DNA of 64,000 bases, from positions 3,042,001 through 3,106,000 of the forward strand of contig NC_019771.1 in assembly GCF_000317695.1 (NCBI RefSeq), in the 5' to 3' direction. Under the pieces are notes generated by a model. It was not told where the DNA came from. It did no database searches and saw nothing but the letters and a program-made list of their open reading frames with translations. Shown one piece after another: positions 41,850 through 50,120 of this stretch (position 1 is the first letter of the stretch; every line of letters starts with the position of its first letter). The translations under genes and the position numbers were made by a program. This DNA is from Anabaena cylindrica PCC 7122 (GTDB taxonomy: Bacteria > Cyanobacteriota > Cyanobacteriia > Cyanobacteriales > Nostocaceae).

Positions 41850-42659
41850 ATGCCTACTTTAAAAACAAGTCAATTTACTTCTGTACCCATACTTTCCTTA
41901 TTTGTGGGTGGATGCTTAGTGCTAACTTACCAATATAGCCCAGCACAGGCCAAAATCCCCAACAATGGTTTTTCAATAGCACAGACAGCATCGCCTTCTG
42001 CCGAAATTCTCACTAGTCAGACATCATTACCGCAGTTACAACCGACTGAACCGGTGGAGTTTTATCAAAAAAACCCAAAATTTCAGCCTTCTTCAAATAC
42101 ACAAATTAGTCAATATAGTGAAAATTTTGAGCGGTATTTTGTTTATGTTGATGGTGACAACTCCCAAACATTGCAACGAGTTCGTCAGATTGAGAATAGC
42201 GCTTATATTCGACAGTATAATGGGCGTAATATTATCCAAGCAGGTGTTTTTAGCAAACCGTTGAATGCTCAACAACGAGTCAGAGAACTAGAAGTAAACG
42301 GTATAAATGGCGCTCGTATTGTTAACTTCTCAAACACGGAGGCCGTTTCCTACTATTCTGGCAGCGAAGTTCCCTATTCTTCTACAGTAAACGATTCTAA
42401 CACTACTAGTTCTAGTGTTAATCGGCGACAGTCTAATTTTTATTATGCGATCGTTCCCAGCAGCTATAATAATCTGCGCTACCTTAAAGACCAAATTCAG
42501 CAGAGAATAGGTAAAAACAGCAGTGTTTTCATGAGAACTCAGCCACGAGGAGCGCATATAGCTGTTGGTCCTTTTGCAGAACGTTCAGAAGCAGAACAAT
42601 GGAATAATTATCTGCGAAATTTAGGTTACGGTAATACCAGAGTTTACTATGGAAAATAA
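41850..42659 (+). CDS. Exported protein with SPOR-like repeats
   Basis: 269 residues. Signal peptide: PILSLFVGGCLVLTYQYSPAQA. After a ~60-residue disordered linker come two SPOR-like units: FVYVDGDNSQTLQRVRQIENSAYIRQYNGRNIIQAGVFSKPLNAQQRVRELEVNGINGARIV, and FYYAIVPSSYNNLRYLKDQI...HIAVGPFAERSEAEQWNNYLRNLGYGNTRVYY. SPOR domains bind denuded peptidoglycan at septa, so a cell-wall or septum role is possible. Located 62 bases ahead of nnr with no functional link evident. Confidence 0.8.
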   Translation: MPTLKTSQFTSVPILSLFVGGCLVLTYQYSPAQAKIPNNGFSIAQTASPSAEILTSQTSLPQLQPTEPVEFYQKNPKFQPSSNTQISQYSENFERYFVYVDGDNSQTLQRVRQIENSAYIRQYNGRNIIQAGVFSKPLNAQQRVRELEVNGINGARIVNFSNTEAVSYYSGSEVPYSSTVNDSNTTSSSVNRRQSNFYYAIVPSSYNNLRYLKDQIQQRIGKNSSVFMRTQPRGAHIAVGPFAERSEAEQWNNYLRNLGYGNTRVYYGK

Positions 42660-42721
42660 TTCGTAATTCGTAATTAAAAATCAGGGCTTTTCCTGTTCTC
42701 TATTCCCTATTCCCTGTTCCA

Positions 42722-44254
42722 ATGACTAAAGAACAAGTTATCGTTACTGCTGCCCAAATGCGGGATATTGAAGGGCGGATATTTGCCGCTGGTATGCCTG
42801 TGGCAGCTTTAATGGAAAAAGTAGCGAGATTGATTAGCGATCGCTTACAGGCTATGATTCCCCAAGGACAGCGTGTAGGAATTTTAGTCGGGCCTGGTCA
42901 TAATGGTTGTGATGCTTTAGTTGTAGCTCGTGAATTACATTTCCGTGGTGATCAAGTTTGGATTTATCAGCCTTTTACTAAACTCAAAGAATTAACTTCT
43001 CAACATTTTCAATATGCTCAAAGTTTGGGAATTCCTTGTTATCAAAAACTTGAAGAATTACCAAGTTGTGATTTTTTAATTGATGGGTTATTTGGTTTTG
43101 GTTTAGAAAGAGAAATTACCGAACCCATCGCTTCGGCAATTAATCATTTTAATGAATGGAATCAGCCGATTTTTAGTATTGATTTACCTTCAGGTTTACA
43201 TACAGATACAGGTGAAATTTTAGGAACTGCAATTCGGGCAAATCATACCTTTTGCTTGGGTTTATGGAAACAAGGTTTGTTGCAAGACCAAGCATTAGCA
43301 CATATTGGCAAAGCTGAATTAATAGATTTTGATATTCCCCTAGCCGATATCCATGCTGTTTTGGGAGATGTAATTAAAGTAAAACGCATTACTGCAAAAA
43401 CGGCACTTGCAACTTTACCTTTACCCCGTCCCCCAGTTACACACAAATATAAAGAAGGACATTTATTATTAATTTGTGGTTCAAGACGGTACGCGGGGGG
43501 AGCAATTTTAACTGGTTTGGGTGCGCGTGCTTCTGGTGTAGGGATGTTATCTATTGCTGTACCTGAATCTATTAAACCTTTGTTGGTTTCCCATTTGCCC
43601 GAAGCTTTAATCATCGGTTGTCCAGAAACGGAAACGGGTGCGATCGCTCAGTTACAATTACCAGACAATACTGATTTGAGTTCATTTAGTGCGATCGCTT
43701 GCGGCCCTGGCTTAACTAAAGATGCCATGCCGATAGTACAACAAGTAATTGCTAGTCCAGTTCCTTTAATTCTCGATGCTGATGCTTTAAACATCTTGGC
43801 ACAATTAGGAACCATCCCCACTTTACAACAACGTCAAGCCGCAACCGTACTCACACCCCATACAGGTGAATTTCATCGCTTATTTCCCGATCTTCCCTAC
43901 ACCAACAGAGTGAATGCAGTGCAGACATCAGCCGAGCAAACTGGGGCTGTAATACTATTAAAAGGGGCAAGAACAGCTATATCTAATCCCCAAGGTGTCG
44001 TTTGGATCAATTCTGAAAGTACACCAGCTTTAGCCCGTGGTGGTAGCGGTGATGTCTTGACTGGGTTAATGGGTGGACTATTGGCACAAATCGCAAATCA
44101 ACAAACTACTATTGAAGATGTTGTTGCAACTGCGGCTTGGTGGCATTCTCAAGCGGGAATTTTAGCAGCAGCAGAAAGGACAGAATTAGGTGTTGATGCT
44201 TTTACTTTGACACAGTATTTAATCAAAGTTCTGCTTGTTTGGAATCAGCCATAA
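42722..44254 (+). CDS. nnr: Bifunctional NAD(P)H-hydrate epimerase / ADP-dependent dehydratase
   Basis: 510 residues. N-terminal YjeF epimerase domain (~1-215) and C-terminal ADP/ATP-dependent NAD(P)HX dehydratase (~225-505) with GSRRYAGGAILTG, DADALNILAQL, LTPHTGEFHRLFP and the nucleotide-site GGSGDVLTGLMGGLLAQ. It repairs hydrated NAD(P)H. Oddity: the usual NNGGDG of the epimerase loop reads GHNGCDALVVAREL, with Cys in place of the second Gly. ATG 42722 directly follows a CCCTATTCCCTGTTCC heptamer-like tract. Confidence 0.95.
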   Translation: MTKEQVIVTAAQMRDIEGRIFAAGMPVAALMEKVARLISDRLQAMIPQGQRVGILVGPGHNGCDALVVARELHFRGDQVWIYQPFTKLKELTSQHFQYAQSLGIPCYQKLEELPSCDFLIDGLFGFGLEREITEPIASAINHFNEWNQPIFSIDLPSGLHTDTGEILGTAIRANHTFCLGLWKQGLLQDQALAHIGKAELIDFDIPLADIHAVLGDVIKVKRITAKTALATLPLPRPPVTHKYKEGHLLLICGSRRYAGGAILTGLGARASGVGMLSIAVPESIKPLLVSHLPEALIIGCPETETGAIAQLQLPDNTDLSSFSAIACGPGLTKDAMPIVQQVIASPVPLILDADALNILAQLGTIPTLQQRQAATVLTPHTGEFHRLFPDLPYTNRVNAVQTSAEQTGAVILLKGARTAISNPQGVVWINSESTPALARGGSGDVLTGLMGGLLAQIANQQTTIEDVVATAAWWHSQAGILAAAERTELGVDAFTLTQYLIKVLLVWNQP

Positions 44255-44271
44255 TTTTAGAGATCCGGTAA

Positions 44272-44292
44272 GGAGTCAGGAGTCAGGAGTCA
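44272..44292. repeat. GGAGTCA heptamers (STRR) after nnr
   Basis: Three perfect copies of GGAGTCA. This is the complement of the TGACTCC tract at 48134-48195, so one family in opposite orientations. Confidence 0.85.
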
Positions 44293-44530
44293 GAATGCTC
44301 ATGAAATGAAGAATAGATAGAAGTGAGATTTTCTCAAAATCATCAATGTTGATTAAAAAAGCTTTATTCTCCTGACTTTTGTATTCTCTATCCTGAATAC
44401 GTACGAGATCCGAACTTACGCATTCAGAGGAATAACGGTGGTTGCGATGCGATCGCTCTCCAAGGAATCCCAGAAGAACATATACTGCAATATCAGCCGA
44501 TAATTAAAATGTCAATCCGCTTGATTAAAA

Positions 44531-45700
44531 ATGCGAACGATTGCGGAAATTAACGAAAAAATCAACCGGAAATGCGCCGTAGTGTGGACGGTTGAAGAAT
44601 TAAAAACACGAGTAGCAGAAATCGGTGTCACCAAAGCTGCTAAAGAAGTTGATGTAATTACCACCGGCACCTTTGAACCAATGGAGTCAAGCGGTGCAAT
44701 TATTAACCTGGGACACACTGATCCACCAATCAAAATTCGGCGTTGCTGGTTAGATGGAGTACCAGCATATTCTGGTTTTGGCGCAGTAGATTTATACTTG
44801 GGTGCTAGTTGTGGTGTGGAAACCATTGACGGGGAAGAACTTCGAGAACGTGGTGGTGGTCATGTAATCGAAGACTTAATAGCAGGTAAACCCGTACAAG
44901 TAAGAGCATTAGGTCAAGTTACTGATTGTTACCCTAGAGCAACATTTGAAACCAGTGTTACCCGTGACACTATCAATCAGTTTTATTTATTTAATCCGCG
45001 CAATCTTTATCAAAATTTTATCGTGGGAGTCAATGGAGGCGATCGCCCACTTCACACTTATTTGGGTCCCCTCCAACCACGTTTAGGGAATGCGGTGTAC
45101 TCAAACCCTGGTGCAATTTCCCCCCTACTCAATGATCCCGATTTACAACTGGTGGGGATTGGGACAAGAATATTCTTAGGTGGTGGTATTGGTTATGTGG
45201 CTTGGGAAGGTACACAACACTTCCCTTTGCAAAAACGTTTAGCCAATCACACACCCATTGGCCCATCGGCAACCTTAGCCTTAATTGGTGATGCTAAACA
45301 AATGGATGCGCGTTGGGTGCGGGGCTGTTACTTCAAAAGTTACGGGCCTTCTTTAATGTTGGGAGTAGGTGTACCACTTCCAGTTTTGAACGAAACAGTA
45401 ATTGAACACTGCGCTGTCAGAGATAAAGATTTAGTAGCACCAATAGTAGATTTTTCTATTCCCCGTCGCGTCCGTCCCACTTTTGGTTTAGTCAGTTACG
45501 CTCAACTCAAATCGGGAAAAATCACCATTGAGGGTAAAGCGGTGCGAGTTGCACCTCTAGCCAGTATGTTTCTCTCACGACAAGTTGCTCTAGAGTTGAA
45601 ACAGTGGATAGAAGCCGGCACATTTACCCTCACAGAGCCAGTTTCCCCCATACCAATGGATCGAGCTTTTTTACCCCAAGACCGTTGGACTGACTTTTAA
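44531..45700 (+). CDS. Homocysteine biosynthesis protein (DUF39 / COG1900)
   Basis: 389 residues. INEKINRKCAVVWTVEELKTRVAEIGVTKAAKEVDVITTGTFEPMESSGAIINLGHTDPPIKI, GGGIGYVAWEGTQHF and YFKSYGPSLMLGVGVPLPVLNE are typical of the DUF39 family. Archaeal members take part in making homocysteine from aspartate semialdehyde and sulfide. Conserved cysteines here include RKC, GASCGVE, VTDC, RGC and EHC. No C-terminal CBS or ferredoxin domain is fused. ATG 44531. It would feed homocysteine to MetH (12215), though not adjacent. Function in cyanobacteria is inferred from family. Confidence 0.85.
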   Translation: MRTIAEINEKINRKCAVVWTVEELKTRVAEIGVTKAAKEVDVITTGTFEPMESSGAIINLGHTDPPIKIRRCWLDGVPAYSGFGAVDLYLGASCGVETIDGEELRERGGGHVIEDLIAGKPVQVRALGQVTDCYPRATFETSVTRDTINQFYLFNPRNLYQNFIVGVNGGDRPLHTYLGPLQPRLGNAVYSNPGAISPLLNDPDLQLVGIGTRIFLGGGIGYVAWEGTQHFPLQKRLANHTPIGPSATLALIGDAKQMDARWVRGCYFKSYGPSLMLGVGVPLPVLNETVIEHCAVRDKDLVAPIVDFSIPRRVRPTFGLVSYAQLKSGKITIEGKAVRVAPLASMFLSRQVALELKQWIEAGTFTLTEPVSPIPMDRAFLPQDRWTDF

Positions 45701-45704
45701 ATAA

Positions 45705-45769
45705 TTACTAATTCGTAATTCGTAATTGAATTTTTAATTACGAATTACGAATTACGAATTACGAATTAT
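45705..45769. repeat. AATTACG tandem repeat with inverted copies
   Basis: TAATTCG-type units (45709-45729) face AATTACG-type units repeated about four times (45738-45768). The two arms are complementary, so the whole forms a ~25-bp AT-rich hairpin between two converging genes and reaches the stop codon of the minus-strand gene. May end transcription of both. Confidence 0.8.
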
Positions 45770-46799
45770 CCTCAGTTGGTTTAGCCTTTTTGACTGGCTT
45801 AGGAGCAGGGGGTTTTGGTACAGGTTTAGATACAGCTGCGGGATCACCGCCTGTTTTCTTGATAGGACGTGGAGTTTCTCCATTACGTCTGGGAGGGAAT
45901 GGTCTTCTACCAGGGCCACCACTACCACGAGGGCCTCCTCTAAATGGTGGTTTACGTTTTTTGGGTAAATCAGCGATCGCTTCCGCATTGTCAATTACTA
46001 ATACATCAGCTTCTCGTTTGACTTTGAAATCCCAAAACTTACCCACAGCTTTGGTAGTCAGCACACCCCGTAATTTCAACTTAAAATACTTAGCTTTGTC
46101 AGTTGGTTTCCGTGGAGCCTGCTTAATCTTGACGACCAAACTCCTATCGTCAAAAGATTGGAAAACTACCTCACCACGCACGGAAAAATCACCATCAGGA
46201 AGTTCTGATGAGGCTTTTGGTGGTTCAGAAATTTCTCCTTTACCAGAAGTAGGGCGGGCAGATTTCTTTCCTAAACCATTTTCTGGCCTCTCTAAGACGT
46301 GCGAACTCAAATCTTGCCCATCCTCGTCTGAGGAATTTTTAGCCAGATTTTCTGGCTCCCAAACCCCCACAATTTGGATGTGCAGAGAGTCGTTTTCTTG
46401 TCTAGTGCGGGGATAAACTACCCACAAATGCTCTTTTTCTAGGTCTAAGTGATTTTTGACTAAACTCATAATCCGACCTAAGAGGACGGCATTGAGTTCT
46501 ACACCATCAGCAGTTAGCAATGTTCCTTGAGTAAATTGTTCACTACTGGCATGGTAACGACCTCGGACTAAGCCAATTGCTCGATACTGCATTGGCTCAC
46601 TAGGAGGTGGAATTGGTTGTAGCCGATTGGCTAAATGCCCATTTCCATCAGTTTCACTAGAGTTAACGGGCCCATGATCAGGTTTTGACGCATTAGCTTC
46701 TGTTGTTTGAACATTAGCAGTTGCGTCAATTTTAGTCGGAGCCTCTTTGGAGGCGGTAGAATTGGAAGATTCAGGAGACGGCATCAGGTCGGAATTCAT
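45759..46799 (-). CDS. Cyanobacterial hypothetical protein with basic, Pro/Gly/Arg-rich tail
   Basis: 346 residues from ATG 46799, chosen because AAGGAG lies five bases upstream; a GTG-type frame extends a further 24 bases but has no ribosome site. Residues 1-75 are acidic and disordered. A folded part (PMQYRAIGLVRGRYHASSEQFTQGTLLTADGVELNAVLLGRIMSLVKNHLDLEKEHLWVVYPRT) spans ~80-160, and a second (VRGEVVFQSFDDRSLVVKIKQAP...KYFKLKLRGVLTT) ~205-265. The tail is rich in GGPRGSGGPGRRPFPPRRN and then Pro-Lys, as in RNA-binding proteins. Family unknown to me; RNA binding is only a guess. Confidence 0.72.
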   Translation of the reverse strand: MNSDLMPSPESSNSTASKEAPTKIDATANVQTTEANASKPDHGPVNSSETDGNGHLANRLQPIPPPSEPMQYRAIGLVRGRYHASSEQFTQGTLLTADGVELNAVLLGRIMSLVKNHLDLEKEHLWVVYPRTRQENDSLHIQIVGVWEPENLAKNSSDEDGQDLSSHVLERPENGLGKKSARPTSGKGEISEPPKASSELPDGDFSVRGEVVFQSFDDRSLVVKIKQAPRKPTDKAKYFKLKLRGVLTTKAVGKFWDFKVKREADVLVIDNAEAIADLPKKRKPPFRGGPRGSGGPGRRPFPPRRNGETPRPIKKTGGDPAAVSKPVPKPPAPKPVKKAKPTEDNS

Positions 46800-47179
46800 A
46801 AAAACTCCTTGCGGCGGAGACACATCCCAATTATGGGATTTTACAAAAGTAGCTGGAAAGAGCGTTTGTATGGCTGATATAAAGTATATTTCCTTTTAAT
46901 CTAGCCATTCTAGAGCGCCCTGTGCGAACAGAAAGGCGCGAAATTTGGCATTTAGAGACTAAATGTGTAATTTAGCGCCTTTACACTAGTTTCGGAAGCA
47001 TAGCATAGCTACAATTCTGAATGCTCCTCCTAAAGTCATCACTTACTTTAGCAGTGTAGATAGTTATTTGTTATAAAATTCACAGTCAAATGACCGTATT
47101 CCGCAAAGTTTTGGAAAAATTTAACTTTGCGATTTGTGTAAATGTTAATGTCGTTAAAATTCACCAGAAGGAAAATATT
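46800..47179. other. Divergent intergenic region
   Basis: About 380 bases between the basic-tailed gene (minus) and the TPR gene (plus). Repeated GGCGCG/GCGCC palindrome parts near 46934-46976 and no gene. In-frame codons before 47180 could extend the TPR gene to 47090 but lack a ribosome site. Confidence 0.4.
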
Positions 47180-48091
47180 GTGTCTCAACCACGTAATCGG
47201 TGGATAGTTCAGGTTGTTTTAGTTATAGCAGTTGTAGCTTTTGTTGGGGTTTCCCTCTTACCCATAATTGGAGCCTTGAATGATCCCCAGCAGACAGGCC
47301 AAAATACTACTAGCAACCCCACCAGTTCTCCTTTATCTGACCAAAAGTCACAATTAGCAGATGCAGTTCGGGGTTATGAACTAGTTTTGCAAAAGGAACC
47401 AGAAAATCAAACTGCACTGAAAGGGCTTGTAGAAGCAAGGCTACAATTGCTCAGTCAAAAAGGTAAAGGTGAGGTTAAACCAGCTGATATTCAAGCGGTA
47501 ATTGACCCTTTAGAGAAGTTGGCTAAATTGAATCCACAACAGTCAGAGTACGGGGTATTGCTGGCGCAAGCAAAGCAACAAATCGGTGATAAGGAAGGAG
47601 CCGCCCAAAGTTATCGCTCAATCTTAGCAACAAAACCAGGTGATCTCAAAGCTTTGCAAGGAATGGTAAATTTGCAAATTAGTGAGAAACGTCCTGAAGC
47701 AGCTATTGGCTTGCTACAAGAAACTCTATCTAATGCTGCCCAAGCAAATACAATTCAGCCGGAAAGTGTTGATGTGGTTGCTGTACAGGTGCTTTTGGGT
47801 AGTGTGTATGCTTTCCAGAAAAATGAATCTCAAGCTATTTCTGTATACGATCAAGCAATCAAAAAAGATCCCAAGGATTTTCGTCCTGTGTTGGCTAAGG
47901 CTATGTTGCTAAAGGATCAGGGTAAGGTTGATGAGGCCAAACCTTTGTTTGAAAATGCCACTGCTTTAGCACCTGCTGAGTATAAAGATGAAATCAATAA
48001 GGCAGCTGCAATACCTACTCCGACTCCGGCCGTTTCTCCTACACCATCACCAGAAACTACACCATCACCAGAAACCACACCCAGTCCATAA
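47180..48091 (+). CDS. Membrane-anchored TPR protein
   Basis: 303 residues from GTG 47180, chosen because AAGGA lies about 9 bases upstream and the hydrophobic segment then sits at the usual place; the longer ATG frame at 47090 is less likely. A single membrane helix (WIVQVVLVIAVVAFVGVSLLPIIGAL) is followed by a low-complexity linker and about four TPRs (SQLADAVRGYELVLQKEPENQTALKGLVEARL..., GDKEGAAQSYRSILATKPGDLKALQGMVNLQ..., NESQAISVYDQAIKKDPKDFRPVLAKAML). The C-terminus has a short repeat of SPETTP. A scaffold for protein interactions at the membrane; partner unknown. Confidence 0.83.
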   Translation: MSQPRNRWIVQVVLVIAVVAFVGVSLLPIIGALNDPQQTGQNTTSNPTSSPLSDQKSQLADAVRGYELVLQKEPENQTALKGLVEARLQLLSQKGKGEVKPADIQAVIDPLEKLAKLNPQQSEYGVLLAQAKQQIGDKEGAAQSYRSILATKPGDLKALQGMVNLQISEKRPEAAIGLLQETLSNAAQANTIQPESVDVVAVQVLLGSVYAFQKNESQAISVYDQAIKKDPKDFRPVLAKAMLLKDQGKVDEAKPLFENATALAPAEYKDEINKAAAIPTPTPAVSPTPSPETTPSPETTPSP

Positions 48092-48133
48092 AGGAGGTGG
48101 AGAAGATGAAAGAAAGTATTTATCTTTCTTCTA

Positions 48134-48195
<62 letters not shown>

Positions 48196-48201
48196 ATCAC
48201 T

Positions 48202-48825
48202 TCAACTTCCTTCTATGGCGGCGACGATACCGAAGATAATAAACAGAAAGCCGCCTATGAAGGTTATTTGTCGTTCGGAAATTTTACCTGCAATTAATTT
48301 ACCACCGATAACTGCGATCACTGCACAAATGGCGTGTCCTAATATTGCTCCCGCTGTCACACCAATGGCGTTGTTACTAGCAGCTAGGGCAATTGTGGCA
48401 AATTGTGTGCGATCGCCCCACTCTGCTATAAATGTCAATACGAACGACTTCAATAAAATTGTCCAAATGCTTTTTTGCTGAACGTCTAAATGTGCATTTT
48501 CTACTGCTTCTTTTGCTTCTTCTATGACTTCTTCTTCAGCTTTAGCAGGCATTTTCCAAGCATCGTAAAGCAGTTTTAAGCCAAAGGCAATAAATAAAAC
48601 TATTCCCGCATAATGAACATAAATTTTTGAGCCTTGTGTTAAAGCAGACAGCAATTGTCCAAATATCACTGATAAAACAGTCATGGCTGCTAAAGCTGCT
48701 GTCACACCAACGAACACCAATCGTCGTGAGTGCTGCATTGATAAAATCACAGCTATAAAAAATGTTTTATCACCTAATTCGGAAATGGTAATTAAAACTA
48801 AACCTGCCGTAAATGCTGTTAACAC
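48202..48825 (-). CDS. mnx: GDT1/TMEM165-family cation exporter (predicted manganese exporter)
   Basis: 207 residues with about six membrane segments and the two family motifs SELGDKTFF (first helix) and AEWGDRTQF (fourth). The cyanobacterial homologue exports Mn from the cytosol to thylakoid lumen or periplasm. Start: GTG 48825 is used because AGGAG (minus strand at 48839-48835) lies nine bases ahead; an ATG closer to the SD is out of frame. A yybP-ykoY manganese riboswitch sits just upstream, strongly supporting an Mn role. The symbol is by analogy to Synechocystis Mnx. Confidence 0.93.
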   Translation of the reverse strand: MLTAFTAGLVLITISELGDKTFFIAVILSMQHSRRLVFVGVTAALAAMTVLSVIFGQLLSALTQGSKIYVHYAGIVLFIAFGLKLLYDAWKMPAKAEEEVIEEAKEAVENAHLDVQQKSIWTILLKSFVLTFIAEWGDRTQFATIALAASNNAIGVTAGAILGHAICAVIAVIGGKLIAGKISERQITFIGGFLFIIFGIVAAIEGS

Positions 48826-48833
48826 TCTCTCAT

Positions 48834-48931
48834 GCTCCTGAAGGATTTTTTACCTGTGTGGAGCTTCTAATGAGTGTTTAATGACCTCACTGAAGCTCAC
48901 ACAACTGTTTGTTGTGAACTCAGTGAAGGTC
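48834..48931 (-). promoter_or_regulatory. Expression platform of the Mn riboswitch
   Basis: On the minus strand, the 3' side of aptamer P1 (CCTTC) is also the 5' arm of a second hairpin: GACCTTCACTGA (48931-48920) pairs with TCAGTGAGGTC (48893-48883). Further on, GAAGCTCC (48867-48860) can pair either with GAGCTTC (48898-48892) or, through GCTCC, with the ribosome site GGAGC (48838-48834). These pairings exclude one another, giving a plausible translational switch that frees the SD when Mn stabilises P1. There is no T tract for a terminator. Confidence 0.55.
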
Positions 48932-49030
48932 TCGCTTTCAAATATTTTATTATTCGCCATCCGAACCAGGCTCATCGCCAGTATGTTGACTCAGATGTAC
49001 TAGCTTTTTTGCCAGCAGCTACTCCCCTTC
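48925..49030 (-). ncRNA. yybP-ykoY manganese riboswitch aptamer
   Basis: Read on the minus strand from 49030, the 5' side is GAAGGGGAGTAGCTGC, matching the conserved GGGGAGUAG. The middle carries the conserved GTCAACATAC (GUCA..AUAC) loop element. The 3' side is AAAGCGAGACCTTC, matching GCGAGACC. GAAGG (49030-49026) and CCTTC (48929-48925) close helix P1. This is the RF00080 class, which binds Mn(II), and it lies directly upstream of an exporter of the GDT1 family, the expected target in cyanobacteria. Confidence 0.93.
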
Positions 49031-49243
49031 TATTCGATATGGATTATACCTTGATATCGGTTGGTTGTCAAGAAATAAAAGAGAATTGAACCGCGAAGAC
49101 GCGAAGGGCGCGAAGGTAAGAGGGTTTAGAGAGATTTTGCATAAGTCCTAAATTCACTCTTGACATTTTACTCTCATTTTGAGAGAATAAAGTAATCAAA
49201 ACAAACGGCAAAAACTGGTATGTCAATAAATCACGCAACTTAT

Positions 49244-49344
49244 ATCTTGCACCACGCTCTTATTGCAAAAATTGAAGACCGAAACCCTTATGATTTCGTA
49301 GGGTGGGCATTACCCACCACCTGCTTCTTGAGAAGGTGCAAGAT
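49244..49344. repeat. Inverted-repeat element upstream of higB
   Basis: ATCTTGCACC (49244-49253) and GGTGCAAGAT (49335-49344) are perfect complements enclosing ~80 bases, which include a further hairpin GGGTGGG / CCCACC (about 49301-49318). Lies 28 bases before the higB start, so it may be a small insertion or affect higBA expression. Confidence 0.6.
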
Positions 49345-49371
49345 GTCAGCCAAAAAGTATCCCCAAAATCT

Positions 49372-49671
49372 ATGCACCTTATTTCCATTCGCAACCTCCG
49401 CGAAGAAACAGCTAAGTATCCCAATATCAAAAAACAAATTGATAGCTGGTATGAAATTGTTAAAAAGGCAGAATGGCAAAATTTAGAGGATGTGCGTAAA
49501 ATTTACCGAGATGCTGAAGCTGTTGGTAATTTTACTGTTTTTAATATCAAAGGTAATGATTACCGTTTAATTGTTGGGATTAATTATGAAACTAAAAAGG
49601 TTTATTACAAATACTTGCTAACTCACGCGGAATACAATAAAGAGAAATGGAAAAATGACGATTACTTTTGA
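49372..49671 (+). CDS. higB: HigB-family toxin (mRNA interferase)
   Basis: 99 residues from ATG 49372; the frame can be extended to 49303 but those residues come from the upstream repeat and do not belong to the family. MHLISIRNLREETAKYPNIKKQIDSWYEIVKKAEWQNLEDVRKIYRDAEAVGNFTVFNIKGNDYRLIVGINYETKKVYYKYLLTHAEYNKEKW is a full HigB. These toxins cleave translated mRNA on the ribosome. The antitoxin gene overlaps its 3' end by 17 bases. Confidence 0.93.
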   Translation: MHLISIRNLREETAKYPNIKKQIDSWYEIVKKAEWQNLEDVRKIYRDAEAVGNFTVFNIKGNDYRLIVGINYETKKVYYKYLLTHAEYNKEKWKNDDYF

Positions 49672-50056
49672 TAATAAAAGTTATAGTCAATTACTAGCAG
49701 AAATCGCTCCTCAAGTAATTGAAACAGAGGAAGAGTATGAACGTCTTTTAAAAGTTGCAGAATTTCTAACTTTTAAAAAGAATCTTACTCCAGAGGAGCG
49801 AGCTTTGGACAAATTGCTTGTCAAACTAATTGAAGATTATGAGGAAGAAAATTATCCAATGGATGAATCTACACCTCATGAAATATTACAACATCTCATG
49901 GAATCCAGCGGAATTCGTCAAGCTGACTTAGTACGTATTCTTGGTTCTAGTAGCGGTGTGGTTTCTGAAGTTGTAAATGGTAAACGTTCTATTAGTAAAG
50001 CGCAAGCTAAAGCATTGGGAGAATATTTTAAGGTTTCTCCTAGTTTGTTTATTTGA
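49655..50056 (+). CDS. higA: HigA-family antitoxin (XRE helix-turn-helix)
   Basis: 133 residues. N-terminal helical part YSQLLAEIAPQVIETEEEYERLLKVAEFL, then a C-terminal XRE-type helix-turn-helix: ILQHLMESSGIRQADLVRILGSSSGVVSEVVNGKRSISKAQAKALGEYFKVSP. It neutralises HigB and represses the operon. The ATG overlaps the higB end by 17 bases, coupling their translation. Confidence 0.93.
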   Translation: MTITFDNKSYSQLLAEIAPQVIETEEEYERLLKVAEFLTFKKNLTPEERALDKLLVKLIEDYEEENYPMDESTPHEILQHLMESSGIRQADLVRILGSSSGVVSEVVNGKRSISKAQAKALGEYFKVSPSLFI

Positions 50057-50120
50057 ACTTGATTTTTCAGGATTTTCAGGATTTCTAATGATTGATTATT
50101 CAATCATCCCAAAATATCAT

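Noticed and set aside
48874..49089. 71-codon plus-strand frame
   Set aside because: It lies across the yybP-ykoY riboswitch on the other strand; its reading is a by-product of the RNA element.
49220..49486. 88-codon frame overlapping higB
   Set aside because: Out of frame with HigB and mostly made of the inverted-repeat element.
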